DNA of 64,000 bases from the NCBI GenBank assembly GCA_038373865.1, contig JAXGGA010002266.1:62001-126000 (forward strand). The letters run 5' to 3'. Shown in pieces: positions 10,756 to 21,793 of the stretch. The translations under genes and the position numbers were made by a program. The stretch's first letter is position 1. Each line of letters starts with the position of its first letter. This stretch comes from Uloborus plumipes. Lineage: Eukaryota > Arthropoda > Arachnida > Araneae > Uloboridae. The notes beneath the pieces are model-generated. The model was given only the letters and a program-made list of their open reading frames with translations, ran no database searches and was not told the origin of the DNA.

Positions 10756-13214
10756 TAGGGTGGGCCGAAAAAACACTTTTTTTTATTTCGAATTTGTAAT
10801 AGCGCGGAAAAGTTGCGAATTATGAAGACAAAAAGAAGGAAAAAAAATTATCGAAATCGGTTGATATCTTCCGATCGCGCATAAGGCCTGAAGTTTTACA
10901 AAACATGAAAAAACTTCATTTTCGCGATTTTTTTTTTTTTATTTTTGAATTGGATGTTTTCGAAATGTAATAGTGCCGAAAAGTAGCTAATTGTGAAGAC
11001 AAAAAGAAGGAAAAAAAATTATCGAAATCCATTGATATCTTCTGATCGCGCATAAGGCCTAAAATTTGACAAAATAAGAAAAAACTTCATTTTTGCGATT
11101 TTTTTTGAAAAAATTTTTATTGAGATGTTTTAATAATTTTTTCGCGCGGAAAAGTTGATATCTATGAAGACAAAAAGAGGGTTAAAAAAGAGGAAAAAAA
11201 TTATCGAAATCGATTAATATCTTCCGATCGTGCCTAGGGCCTAAACTTTGACAAAATATGAAAAAGCACCATTTTTGCGATTTTTTGTTTAATTTTTTGA
11301 ATTAGATGTTTTCGTAATGCAATACTTGTAACGTTTGCTAATATAGCTTTAAAACATTGTATTTTGATTTTGTTTTTGGTCAGTTAATATCTTCCGGTCC
11401 GCATTAACCCCAAAATGACCCAAAATAATAATTTAAAAAATGTTACATTTTTACGCGTTTTGGTTTTTGATAAATAATTTTTTGTGAAACAGCCGTATTA
11501 TTTTTTGAGACAGACTGACATTAATATAGAAAAACAAACTACCACAGGTTCAGTCGATATTATTCAGTTGCGAAAAGCCTTAGAAACTCTCATGCGTAGA
11601 CGTCGGGCAGCAATCCATGCAACGTCGCTAGCCTGGCAACGGCTCTCTTCCACTCCATCGCCGCCTTCCTAGGACCACGTCAGCTGTCTGCCTATATTAT
11701 TTTTTCAGTTTGCGTTTCTAAGTAGTAATCGCAGTGTACTATTATTTAGTTCAATCTAGCTGTTTTCATTTTGAAATTCTTCTAGCCTTCTGTAATGATG
11801 TAGTTTTCTGCTCTGTGTGAACTCGGTGATTTAACGAAAAAGTTATACAATTGCTGGGCCAAATAACAAGACAAATACTCTAATAACAAGACAAATATTT
11901 GGTTGCCCCACTTTTGGTACTCCAAAAGAAATGCCATCAAACAAGCCGTCCACTGGCAAGGACATCATTAGGTGCCGTACGCAAGGAAGGTTAAATTTGG
12001 CACTAGAAATTAATAATGGTGTCTTCGCCAGTAGGCAGTTAGTTTGATGGCAGTTCTTTGGAGTGCCAAAAGTGGGGCAGCCAAATATTTGTCTTGTTAT
12101 TAGAGTATTTGTTTTGTTATTAGAGTATTTGTCTTGTTATTACATAACTTTTTGTTAAATCACAGAGTACACGCACAGCAGGAAACTACATCATTACAGA
12201 AGACGACAAGATTTTCAAAATTAAAACAGCTAGATTGAACTAAATAATATAGTACACTGCGATTACTACATAGAAGCGCAGACTAAAAAAACAATATAAG
12301 CAGACAGCTGACATAGTCATAGGAAGTGGAGAGGAAGAGAGCCGTAGCCAGGCGAGCGACGTTGCCTGGATTGCTGCCCGACGTCTGCGCATGAGAGTTT
12401 CTAAGGTTTTTCGCAACTGGATAACATCGACTGAACCTGTGGTAGTTTATTTTTCTATATTATTGTCAGTCTGCTCAAAAAATACTACGGTTGTTTCACA
12501 AAAAATTATTCATCAAAAACCAAAAACACGTAAAAATGTAACTTTTTTTAATTATTATTTTGGGTAATTTTGGGGTTAATGCGCAACCAGAAGATATTAA
12601 CTGACCACAATGTTTTAAGGCTATATTAGTAAACGTTACAAAATATTGCATTACGAAAATATCTAAGTTAAAAAATTAAATAAAAAAATGGCAAAAATGA
12701 TGTTTTTTCATACTTTTTCAAAGTTTAGGCCCTAGGCACGACCGGAAGGTATTAATCGATTTCTATATTTTTTTTCCTCCTTTTTATCCCTCTTTTTGTC
12801 TTCATAATAAAAACTTTTCCGCGCAAAAAAATTATGAAAACATTTCATTCAAAATTTTTTCAAAAAAAATCGCAAAAATGAAGTTTTTTTTCATATTTTG
12901 TCAAATTTTTGGCCTTATGCGCGATCGGAAGATATCGGTGGATTTCGATATTTTTTTTCCTTCTTTTTGTCTTTACAATTAGCAACTTTTCCGCACTATT
13001 ACATTTCGAAAACATCCAATTCAAAAATTAAAAAAAAAAATCGCGAAAATGAAGTTTTTTCATTTTTTGTCAAATTTCAGGCCTTATGCGCGATCGGAAG
13101 ATATCAACCGATTTCGATAATTTTTTTTTCCTTCTTTTTGTCTTCATAATTCGCAACTTTTCTGCGCTATTACAAATTCGAAATAAAAAAAAAGTGTTTT
13201 TTCGGCCCACCCTA
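10756..13214. mobile_element. Near-complete palindrome, 2.46 kb, TAGGGTGGGCC ends
   Basis: The sequence from 10756 to about 11960 is repeated in inverted orientation from about 12028 to 13214, leaving a loop of about 67 bp. Ends are TAGGGTGGGCCGAAAAAAC on both sides, and GTGTAC flanks both (10750-10755 and 13215-13220). Each arm begins with at least three diverged tandem units of about 165-180 bp containing TGAAGACAAAAAGAAGG and CTTCCGATCGCGCATAAGGCC-like cores. I see no credible coding sequence. It is probably a non-autonomous foldback transposon. Confidence 0.85.
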
Positions 13215-13295
13215 GTGTACACGTTATCGTATGTGATGTTCAACTAAACATTCCAGATAAGTTTGCAAATATTGTAAAGGGGTTGGGTGCATTCC

Positions 13296-13594
13296 GGCCC
13301 GTGGTAGTCCGATCGGTAAGGCGTCGGACTCGTGACCGAAGGGCCCCGGGTTCGATCCCAGCCGATCAAAGATCCACCGTCTTGATTAATGGTGGCTGGG
13401 GGACGTTAAAAATGTCGTGGTCACAAAGTCCTCCAAGTGAAACGATATCTCTGTGGGTGCTGGGCCAAGGGATTGCTCTTCCCTTGATCTGGTTCAAAAT
13501 TAAGAACAGAGCGCTCTTTAGGGTCCTATCCCGGTTAAACCATGAGTTGTGGTAGGTACGGGGGACCCTGGAGTATCTGAAGTGAAGTGTGAAG
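13296..13594 (+). mobile_element. tRNA-derived SINE (copy 1)
   Basis: The head (13299-13370) looks like a tRNA: an A-box-like GGTAGTCCGATCGGTAAGG and a B-box GGTTCGATCCC provide an internal RNA polymerase III promoter. A body of about 220 bp follows, ending in a GAAGTG-rich tail. A perfect 12-bp duplication TGGGTGCATTCC flanks it (13284-13295 and 13595-13606), the mark of LINE-mediated insertion. Its tail does not match the TATTTG-type tail of the LINE family in this window, so another LINE probably mobilises it. A second copy lies at 59135-59351. Confidence 0.88.
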
Positions 13595-13719
13595 TGGGTG
13601 CATTCCGAACGGTAACAGTTTTGATACGCTGCTTAGGAAAATATCTTCGGAAAAGTCTAATATCCTATGTGTTTATTGAATCTGATATGATATTGGAACT
13701 AACCACGATTTTGTCCAAA

Positions 13720-14880
13720 AGAGAAATGGTTTAAACATGTACCATACATTTTCTAAGAAGCAAACTCTGAACTTAGATGCAAAAGCTGTTTCAATGTTTA
13801 AATATAAACTGCTAGAAAGTAACTTGCTTAATATACTTCCTAATACATCACACTATTTACTAACAAAAACACTGGCTTCAAAAGATACAATGAAAAATAT
13901 ATTGAACTTATTTAATACTGGTGACTGAAGACATACTGGTGACTGTGCTTTACACAACACGAGTTAAAAAGAGTCAAGATCGCTCAATCTCTATCCATAA
14001 AGCCATATTGGCAGTATTTCCTTGTAACAAAGCACAAATGCTTGTAGAAGGAAAGCCAGTAAAAAGAAGTCTCACCGACCTCACCTCCTGATGCGAAAAC
14101 TTTTAACTCGTTCTTCTGACGTGGAAGAGCTCTTTCAGTATGAACTATCTGAAAAATGTTCATTGTTTAATGAACATGAGTTTATGTTAAAATTACAAAT
14201 ATAGGTGCATTATTAAAGAGCTAGAAAAATCTTATGGCAACATAAGAGAAGAAACCTTGTTCAAGTCTGATGTAAAGAGTTCTGTTGTATTGTAAACTTT
14301 TCCCTACGAAAGGTTATGACAGATAAAGACAAAAAACTTGCCTTAGCAGTACCTGTTTTTTTATTTATTTTTTTTTTTTTCGATCATATATTGGGAGTAT
14401 CACAAACGGCTGTGGAAGAGTCTAAAATTCTTGACAGTTAGAGCAAATTTTTCCCTAAAAGGTCTGAAAGCGTAGAGCCAAGGTAGCAATATTGTTATAC
14501 ATGTTATAAAAATCTCTCAAGATGTTACTCTGCCTGTCCTAAACAACTGCTTTTGGGCATAATCAGGAAACAAACTGATCTTACAACGTGGAAAGACCTG
14601 GACTTAAATTGCTTGACAGCAGAGGAAGCAGACTTCGAGAATGATGGTGTTAGCATTATTTTCCTGGTATACTCTTATGCAGCGATTTGGTGTTTAGGAA
14701 CTTCAGGGGAGCATTGGAGTTATGGGTTTGCACTAAAAAAGCAGCTGTTCATTGTGATTTTTATGAAATATTTTGGAGAAATTTGATACATCATCCAACT
14801 GGAATACGTAGAACAAATTCGTAAATCAAGCAAAAGAATAAGTATAATGCAGGTAATACGAAAATGGTCTTTCTGTAAAT
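13720..14880 (+). pseudogene. Degenerate TE-protein sequence inside the 9627-15810 element
   Basis: Short plus-strand stretches read KLLTRSSDVEELFQYELS followed by SLFNEHEFMLK (about 14096-14195). They resemble a conserved segment (xxLFxYELxxxPxxLF) that I recall from the same large TE-associated protein family as the cysteine-rich fragments nearby. Frames are broken by stops throughout, so nothing functional remains. It may be what is left of the autonomous gene of the inner element. The recall is from memory and unverified. Confidence 0.4.
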
Positions 14881-15810
14881 TTTTAAATGAACTAAGACTA
14901 TTATAGCTGTATCCTTATGTGAAGAATATTGACTCTGAGAATTTGCCACCTTCTAGTGCAAAGAGTGCCACGGGCCATTAATTGATATAATATTTTTGCA
15001 CATTGTACCTTTAGCATTACAGAATGGTAAAGGCGGTTCTTCGAATTTTCTTTCAGAGTAGAAAAATCATAATAAATAACAATATCGGAACTGTAAAAAG
15101 AAATCAAGTAGTTCTCCTAAACTGAATTTTCATATTTCTTCTCATTCACATTTATTTTAACTATATTTAAATTTTCCTTGGACAGCAGGACTTTTTACAG
15201 GTTTGTAATACAGTTGTATCTTTTAGCACACAAGAAGCGGTAAATTAGCATTTTCTCGTTAAAGAAAAGAATTAATACCATTTTTTATGGTTAAGTCTTG
15301 ATAGTGAAAATTGAAAAAAAAAAGAAAAAATCAATAAATTGATTTTCAATTATTTTTTCGAATAAATTTCTAACAGTGCAGCTTAAAGACAAATAGCATC
15401 AGACAAATGAGTAAAAAAATTTGCAATTTTCATGCAAATCAGTCAAGTAGTAACATAGATATGAGCATTTATAGGATCAAGTGGCCGCCATCTTTGATGA
15501 CGTCATAACAGGAGAATGTACCAGGAGACGGATGTCCACCTGAGTCTAAAATACTTTCTAGGACACCTACTAAACGTTTTTGAAAAGAAATTCTCCCTGT
15601 TTAAATTTTTTACAGAAGTGCTGGGCATTTATATAGCATTTATGAGAGCGAGCGGCCGCCATCTTTGATGACGTCATAGCAGAAAAACGCACCAGGTGAC
15701 GAATGTCCACCCGAGTCCAAAATACTTCCTAGGGCACCTACTAAATATTTTTGAAAAAAAATTCTCCGTACTCAAACATTCCTACAGAAGTGCTGTCAGA
15801 TCCTGGACTA

Positions 15811-16369
15811 ATAAAACAGGAAGAAGCTCACGTTGAATTTGATGATCCGTTGCAGGTGATGCCGGAGAAACTTTAGTCTGTGACGTCTCAAATACTGCGG
15901 AAGACGTGGAACCAGCAACTCCTGGCCCATCAAAAACATCTAAACGGGAGAAGATTGCACTAAATTTCCTAATTATATATTACATGTGGATTGGGACTAC
16001 TAGGAAACCGCGTTATGAAAAAACGCGCCGCTTACTCCTACCTCAAGGTGCAATGGAATCGAGTTATTCTGCGATACCGCGTGATAATAATAACTTTGCG
16101 ACGTTCGTACGACGAAACGTATTGATTTTACGAGAAAGTTGTAATGACATAAATTGTAGGTAATTTTCTCTAGTTTATTTTGTACATTAAAGTTTTTATC
16201 GTAAAATTAGTCAAAAAAGAGATATATTCGGAATACCTCTTTTAGACGCCATTTTTTCAATGTGGCGGCGCGAGCGGCAAAGATACGAGGTGGCAAAGTG
16301 GAAATTCGAGGAAATTTCGAGTAAAACTTTCCAGGTAAACCCCTTTTTTTCGACCAAATGACTAGACTA
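15811..16369 (+). pseudogene. Outer foldback right arm, final segment
   Basis: This segment resumes the interrupted protein: an EEAHVEFDDPL-like stretch, then EPATPGPSKTSKREK at about 15908-15952, matching the left arm (7129-7330, minus). The last 200 bp are the terminal inverted repeat, including GATACGAGGTGGCAAAGTGG. Compared with it, the left arm carries about 110 bp of extra sequence around 6980-7085, which also occurs at 8281-8390. Confidence 0.65.
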
Positions 16370-17161
16370 CAATGTCAGAACGATCGGTCTCTGAGTATGG
16401 ATCAAAAGCAGAAGAGCGCGACTCCAAAGAGTGCGAGGCATTCAAATAGAGAGAGTCGGACTTAGGGCTCGACAGAAGGAAGCGTCACCTACATAATTCA
16501 GGCATGTTTCTAAAAAGGAGGGAAAGTGTGTTCAGCAACCATAGTAACTGCTGGCGACTGATAGCAGGACTTTCGAATGCGGTATTCGGGTGGTGGCGGG
16601 CTCCGAAAATGGAGCCCTCTTCTATATACACAGTAGCGTACCAAGGGGATCCAGCGCCCGAAGCAAACTTGAGAAATTGTGCCCCCTCATATTCGCTTTG
16701 ATGCAAAGTCACTGTGACCTCCCAAAACAATTCATTGTTCAGAAAATTTTGATTATTCGGCAAATTTAAAGCCAATGTTGCAACTTTGATATTACTCTTT
16801 CTTTTTTTAAAACTAATTTGATGAATCCCGACGTTCCTTCTCATTAAATGTTTCATTTTACTCTCTAGCTCTCATTGGAAATCAATGCTTTAAAGTTATT
16901 CCATCAGAACCATACAGTCGAGCTCTTTTCAACTGAGGAACTATTTGCGAAGAAAATAAATGAACAACATGCTCCAAGCATGTTGTCCTGGGCTTGGGAT
17001 GGAAGAACATATTGGTCCTACCAATACAATTTAATCTATTTGTATGCATTTTTAAAGTATCATTTTTCTCTGTTAATATTTATTTTTAGCTATTCGTCAT
17101 CCTATCCAACTCCATCCGTCATCTTCTCCTTTATTTTTGATGACATTTTTTCTGTTTCAAA
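16370..17161. repeat. Diverged repeat copy (CAGTAGCGTACC end at 16631)
   Basis: A hAT-like end CAGTAGCGTACCAAGG begins at 16631. From about 16690 to 16860 the sequence is a diverged copy of the repeat at 23964-24235 and 59048-59760: it shares GTCACTGTGACCTCCCAA, ATTCGGCAAATT and TTCTCATTAAATGTTT. No coding sequence is supported. No right terminus with a matching TSD was found. Confidence 0.5.
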
Positions 17162-17415
17162 CGCCAAATGCGTTCAAATTTCTACTGTAAGTAGACAATA
17201 TGGTCCCAAATACGTGTCTGGAGTTTTGAAAAATACTCAGTCCAGGTATGACTTACAGGTATGATGTTTGTTTGAAAAAGTCCTTGTTTAATGAAAGATT
17301 ATTGTGACAAAATTTAAAAAAAAATGATTAGGACAACAAAATAATCAAAAAATAGTTTTATTAAATGATAAACGTTAGTTACGACTCACACAGATAATTC
17401 CTCACACAAGAAGTT

Positions 17416-19320
17416 TTAATAATCCAACTTATCATCCTTTTCATCAGCATTGCCACCAAGAGATGGCCAAGTAAGGACAGTTTCATAGAATGCTTTGTAT
17501 TGGTCCGGTATGTATTGAACTATTGTTGCAACATCTTTCATTTTCAATGGATTCATCGGAAATTTGGAGTTGTAAGCTTGATCTGTAGGCAAGTAAATGT
17601 CACCAGCATTAGGTTTCTCCAACTTGAAGGAATGTTTGCAGAGGCCGTCGATGAATTGTGCAGCTATAACGTATCCTGAGGGTGAAGAATATTCCAAATG
17701 TCTGAAAGTTGATATCTTGAAGACCATAGCTTTGTCTGTAGACATGCACTTTTTTTTTTTTTTTGTAGAACTTGGGCCACCAATTTTTGAAGTTCAAAAC
17801 AAGTGACCCAGAGACTTGTTCAACAAGGAAACCATCTTTTTTTGCTGTTCGAATGAGTTCAGTATACTGATCAGGAACATAAATTCGATCTTGTCTTTTT
17901 ATGAGCCTTTTTGCCACTCCGAAATTCCTATCACATTGGAGGAATGAATGTCCTCTAACAGGGAAATAACGATGGATTTTTCTGAATCTTCCAACACTAA
18001 CCAATGCTAGAAAAATCTCACCATAGTGTTGTTTCGATTTTCCCTACTACATTCATCATTGAATACGTGCAGTTCTTTGATTTCAGGACTTATATTTTGT
18101 ATGTAATGCCAAAGGAAATTGCAAACGTGATCAGGTCCCCGCTTAGCCTCACCTTCGGGATAAACATAGAAGTTTGCTGATTCAGTTTTGATGCCATGAA
18201 TACTGAAGATAAAACATCTCTTGAACAGGTATTTTGGAAAGAGGTAGATTTTGCATATAGTCAAAGACTATAGCACCTATATCACTTTTTTTCTTGCACA
18301 TCTCTTTTACCTCTTGTTGTTTCTTATAAAACTTGTTGGCTCTCCGAAGATGGACGATTTTTTCGGGAATGGCCACCCGTTTGGCATTATCATTAAGATG
18401 AGGACTCTTTATTTTAACCTCCAGTTCTTCATAAGTAGAACAATCAATATGACGCCCAATCGATAACCATAGTGTTTATGATAGTTATTCCGATAGAAAT
18501 CATACTTCACTGTTGTAGCTAAATCAGGATGCCGTTTACAAAACTGTTCGTGCAGAATTTTGATATTTAAATCAGCACTCACATATTTGATATTCTTGTT
18601 AGCGCAGTGCGATTCTTTGAGAGGAAATTCCTTCAGGTGTTCATCAATGAGGGCTCAAACATTGACTGGTATTGCATTACCTCGATTGTTATGCTTGCCT
18701 CGTGCATCATTTGGTGAAGATCCTGAACCTTTCAATGTAGTCAGTCTAAATAGAGCTTTTTTTTTGGTAGAGCATAAAATAGAAAATGCTTTCTTACATA
18801 CTTTTTGACGCTCTTGATTTTTAATAACATAAGCAAATATCTTCTCACGCTTGAGTGGATTTGGTTTCTTGGAGCGTCTTCGAACTGGATTTGAAGAATC
18901 AATGAGGCCCATCAAAAATATATCTTGTTCATTCTTTGAGTTTAACTTGGTCCAGACATGACTTTCTATCCTCTGGGGAAAACTGCCCGGTGCACTTGGC
19001 TTTACACTTGCAATCACCTGAGGGAAAAAAAAAAAAACCATACAGAAGAATAAGTACTTAATTAGGTAGGTATTCTGATTTTCGCATAGGTAACAAAAAG
19101 AAATAAGTAAGTTATCATTACTTGTATTTCTTTTGGCATCCACTCTACTGCCAGTAGTGGTACTCGTGTAATCAACACCATGTAAACGACTCTGCTTTTG
19201 GACATTTCTTTGGTACATATCAGTGTTTCTCACATCCCTCTTCTTTCTCGGAGGCTGAGCATGATCACTAGAATCACTAGAACTACTATCAAACTCAAAG
19301 TTAGAGCTGCTAGATGACAT
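17416..19320 (-). pseudogene. DUF7869-like TE-associated protein, broken, with intron
   Basis: Read on the minus strand, an N-terminal region rich in serine and acidic residues (from ATG at 19318-19320) is followed by a likely spliced intron of about 100 bp (donor GTAATG near 19122; acceptor TTTTTTTTTTTCCCTCAG near 19020). The downstream exon gives NEQDIFLMGLID and an RRRSKK-like basic stretch. The C-terminal half (18264 to 17416) has LHVFNDECSRENRNNTMV, then FPVRGHSFLQCDRNFG, then FIPxQY-like YIPDQYKAFYETV. These match my memory of DUF7869 proteins, which are multicopy in arthropods and may carry a nuclease-like fold. The frame is broken near 18005 (one-base shift just after MVRFF) and at a poly-A run near 17750-17767. 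Other breaks lie around 18380-18650. Non-functional. Confidence 0.6.
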
Positions 19321-19632
19321 ATTTGAGAACTTTCACTAAGAAATTTCAAAACTGAATTTTTTATCAAAACAAAATAGGTAGGTTATGATAGAATTTGTTA
19401 TCCAACCGAGTGATAAAGATTCACGGCAACAGTGCTGCTCCGTAGCCATAGGTTTGCGTAATTAGTTTGAAGAAGGGAACAAAGACCGGACTTGTTCCTT
19501 TCTTCCAACTCACACAGATTTAAATGCTGCGTCAATCAGTGTTGGAGGTTGGTTTTTGTTCTTTTCTTCTCACTAACATGTGTATCCACAGTAATTCTTG
19601 GGTTTTTTTATGCATCCCGATTCAGTTGTTAA

Positions 19633-19861
19633 CACGTTCAATGCTGACCTCATGACAATGGTAACCTCCATCGGGCTGAAAAAAATTTTTTTGTCTAACT
19701 TACCAATTCCACTCCATTTTTAATGTAAATAAAGGGGGAAATAATTAAAAATTGTTTTTTAAATATTCAATTGTGAAAATTTAAAGTACTCCCCCAAGAA
19801 GACAGCCGCCCGCTACTTGAAATTGTTGCCGTCCTTCCACGAGTTCAGCGCTCCCAACGTG
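19633..19861. mobile_element. Small TTAA-target MITE
   Basis: Ends CACGTTCAATGCTGAC and, read back from 19861, CACGTTGGGAGCGCTGAAC, flanked by TTAA (19629-19632 and 19862-19865). At 229 bp it has no coding potential. TTAA duplication suggests piggyBac-like mobilisation. Confidence 0.65.
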
Positions 19862-20420
19862 TTAATCTACTTAGCTGTCACGTGCTGTTTTTGACCCAAT
19901 TAGAAGTTTTGTTGGATTAAGGGGACGAATCGTCAGTTTTAGAGCCTTTTTTCTCAATTCCTTCATCCTTAAGAAATATAATTTTTCTTGGCCTTTTTGA
20001 TTGATACGCATGTCTGAATTGGCTCTCCATGAAGTAAAGAACAATATACTGCCATACTAGGGTCGGTTTAAAAGACGAAAAATGAGCAAAGTGGTTTCAT
20101 TTTCAAATTTCAGCTTCTAAACTTTCTCATCTTCTTTAGAAGAGAACTACAGACGGTTTGAGAGTTTCATTATTCATTCAGCAATCCCTGAAACTTATAT
20201 TCGAAGCAAAAAGTCCCACCTTACCTTCCCAATTACATTTCAAGAGATATTTGCATAAAAGCTGACTTTTGTCTAAATTTTTGCAACAGCAAAAAAAAAA
20301 AAAATGTCCTTTGTAATTTACACGATTTTTGTTTCGGTTATATTTTTAAAAACTCCAGACACGTATTTGGGACCATATTGTCTGACTGCAGTAGAAATTT
20401 GAAAGCATTTCCGCTGAACA

Positions 20421-20766
20421 GTTTTCTTTTTATTTATATATTTGCATTTTGTCTAAACTTTTGCATCGCAGTGTATTCCTCGCTTTATTTGTACGCATTA
20501 ATTGTGAACTTTCCTTTTCCAAGATAAACGTTTCGTATTAGTTCAAGGAAATTTTACAGTTTTGTGATAAGAGGAAAACTTGCTAATGAAGAACACAAAA
20601 AAATAAATATGACAGACACTTTTGTAGGTACAGTCAACTTAAGATAGCTCGAACTTTCCTTTCTCTTTTACCTTGAAGTTTTGTTTGGGTGCCAATATCC
20701 TATAACTCGAGTGGAACTTCAAATAACTCTTAAGTTTTTGTCAGTCCCGTCCCGTATGATTATATA
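20421..20766. other. Spacer with possible Tc1 end and short TE relic
   Basis: CACTGCGATGCAAAAGTTTAG read on minus near 20475 resembles a Tc1/mariner terminus. At about 20630 ACAGTCAACTTAAGATAGCTCGA resembles a pogo-type MITE end, with AACTCGAG-type sequence nearby. Neither has a clear partner. Confidence 0.3.
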
Positions 20767-20919
20767 CAGTCCAGTCACATTAATGTGACCACCACGTACT
20801 TTCGACGTCGCACGTCGACGTCAAATTACCAAACGCAAAAGGCACTTGGTAACACAATGCAGTTGAGGGTGTATAAAGGGTGTGTGAGGGCTTTGGAAAC
20901 CATTTCTATCATTGGCGTA

Positions 20920-21460
20920 ATGCAAAAACGGAGCGATTTATCCGACGTCCAAAAGGGCATAATCATTGGCTTTCGGGCCAAGGGTGGAAGCATTTCCAAA
21001 ATGGCTGAGTTTTTGAGCTGTTCGCTTGCCATCGTGGTAAAAGTGTACCGTGCATGGCAAAATGGGACTGTCAAAAATCAGCGACGTGGAAAATGTGGTG
21101 CACCAGGAGCCATAGATGACAGAGGCGAACGACGGCTGCGGAGATGCGTTCGGGTTGATAGACGGGCTACCGTTGAGCAACTGACCCCCCAGATGAACCA
21201 AGGGGCTACCAACATCATCTCCCAAACTACTATTAAGTCTACTACTATTTAGCAGCGTCTGGGCTCCCGAAGCACAAGACTAGTTCATGCAGCTATGCTG
21301 ACTACTGTCCATCGACGACGAACCCTGGAATTTGCATGCCAGTACCGCAGCTGGACATTTATTGAGTGACAACAGGTAGCATTTACTAATGAATCACGTT
21401 TTATGCTCCATCGGGCACATGGACGTTGGCGTATAAGGCGTGAAACCTCTGAAACCAAAC
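20920..21460 (+). pseudogene. Tc1-like transposase, N-terminal part
   Basis: From ATG at 20920 the frame reads MQKRSDLSDVQKGIIIGFRA, then a helix-turn-helix region (SISKMAEFLSCSLAIVVKVY) and a WQNGTVKNQRRGKCGAP linker. It ends in a stop near 21250. Beyond that, out of frame, a VTFTNESRFMLHRAHGRWR-like stretch (about 21377-21436) marks the first catalytic motif, with Asn where Asp is expected (gctaat for the FSDESRF-type motif). The C-terminal part continues after the insertions at 23339. Confidence 0.75.
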
Positions 21461-21793
21461 ACCAGCGGCGTAGCGTAGGATTTTGCCGTCCGGGGCATGC
21501 ACCATATTTGCCGCCCCTTCCCTTTTCTCCTGCCCCCACCCCGCCCGAGAAATTATGACATTTTAAATTTTTTACTGAATGAAAACAAGAATTTTTTTTT
21601 TATAATTCACACCATGTTTTACATTTTAATGTATTCATCCTACAACAGGAAATGCTGATCGAAAAATTCTAATAAATCTTTTTCTAAAATTCTTGAAACA
21701 TATGAGAGATAATATTTTAATGGGAGATAATTTTCTTAAATGAAAACATTTTAAGCAGAATAATATTAAACAGCATTGTGCGAGCGTGTCCAT

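Larger units (their letters stand above)
9627..15810. mobile_element. Long-TIR element nested in the foldback
   Basis: Inverted ends start TAGTCCTGGATCTGACAACA at 9627 and, read back from 15810, TAGTCCAGGATCTGACAGCA. Flanks share ATA (9624-9626 and 15811-15813). The TIR arms extend about 750-770 bp (to about 10395; from about 15050). Each arm contains a roughly 175-bp tandem duplication that includes an AAAGATGGCGGCCGCTCG segment. Removing the element rejoins the host protein frame (IKKEE-like sequence compared with the left arm). The interior holds a palindrome, a SINE and degenerate coding sequence. The TAGTC start and the 3-bp TSD match the outer element, suggesting the same superfamily. 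Confidence 0.75.
6618..16369. mobile_element. Foldback (palindromic) TE with interrupted right arm
   Basis: The two ends are inverted repeats beginning TAGTCCAGTCATTTGG at 6618 and TAGTCTAGTCATTTGG read from 16369. The flanking trinucleotide CAA (6615-6617 and 16370-16372) looks like a 3-bp TSD. The left arm runs to about 8157 and the right arm restarts at about 8251, leaving a loop of about 93 bp. The right arm is split by a TTAA MITE (9089-9602) and by a second element (9627-15810). Both arms carry pieces of the same cysteine-rich protein in opposite orientation. The 3-bp TSD and TE-associated protein are compatible with an Academ-like superfamily, but that is a guess. Interior boundaries are approximate. 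Confidence 0.75.
17162..20420 (-). mobile_element. Putative DNA element with DUF7869-like gene
   Basis: An inverted repeat of about 60-70 bp brackets the region: CAATATGGTCCCAAATACGT lies near 17197 on plus, and its complement near 20360-20380. The match extends outwards for about 10-20 bp with mismatches. The gene at 17416-19320 lies between these repeats. The exact outer boundaries and TSD are not clear, so the coordinates are approximate. A small TTAA MITE (19633-19861) is nested in it. Confidence 0.55.

Noticed and set aside
13299..13370. Free-standing tRNA gene
   Set aside because: The tRNA-like segment is the head of a SINE: it continues into a body and tail flanked by a 12-bp TSD, and the cloverleaf is not well formed.
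16485..17264. Possible host exons around 16485-16856 (minus) and 16875-17264 (plus)
   Set aside because: Both overlap a repeat copy or inverted-repeat end, have no recognised domain, and their composition matches the surrounding non-coding DNA.
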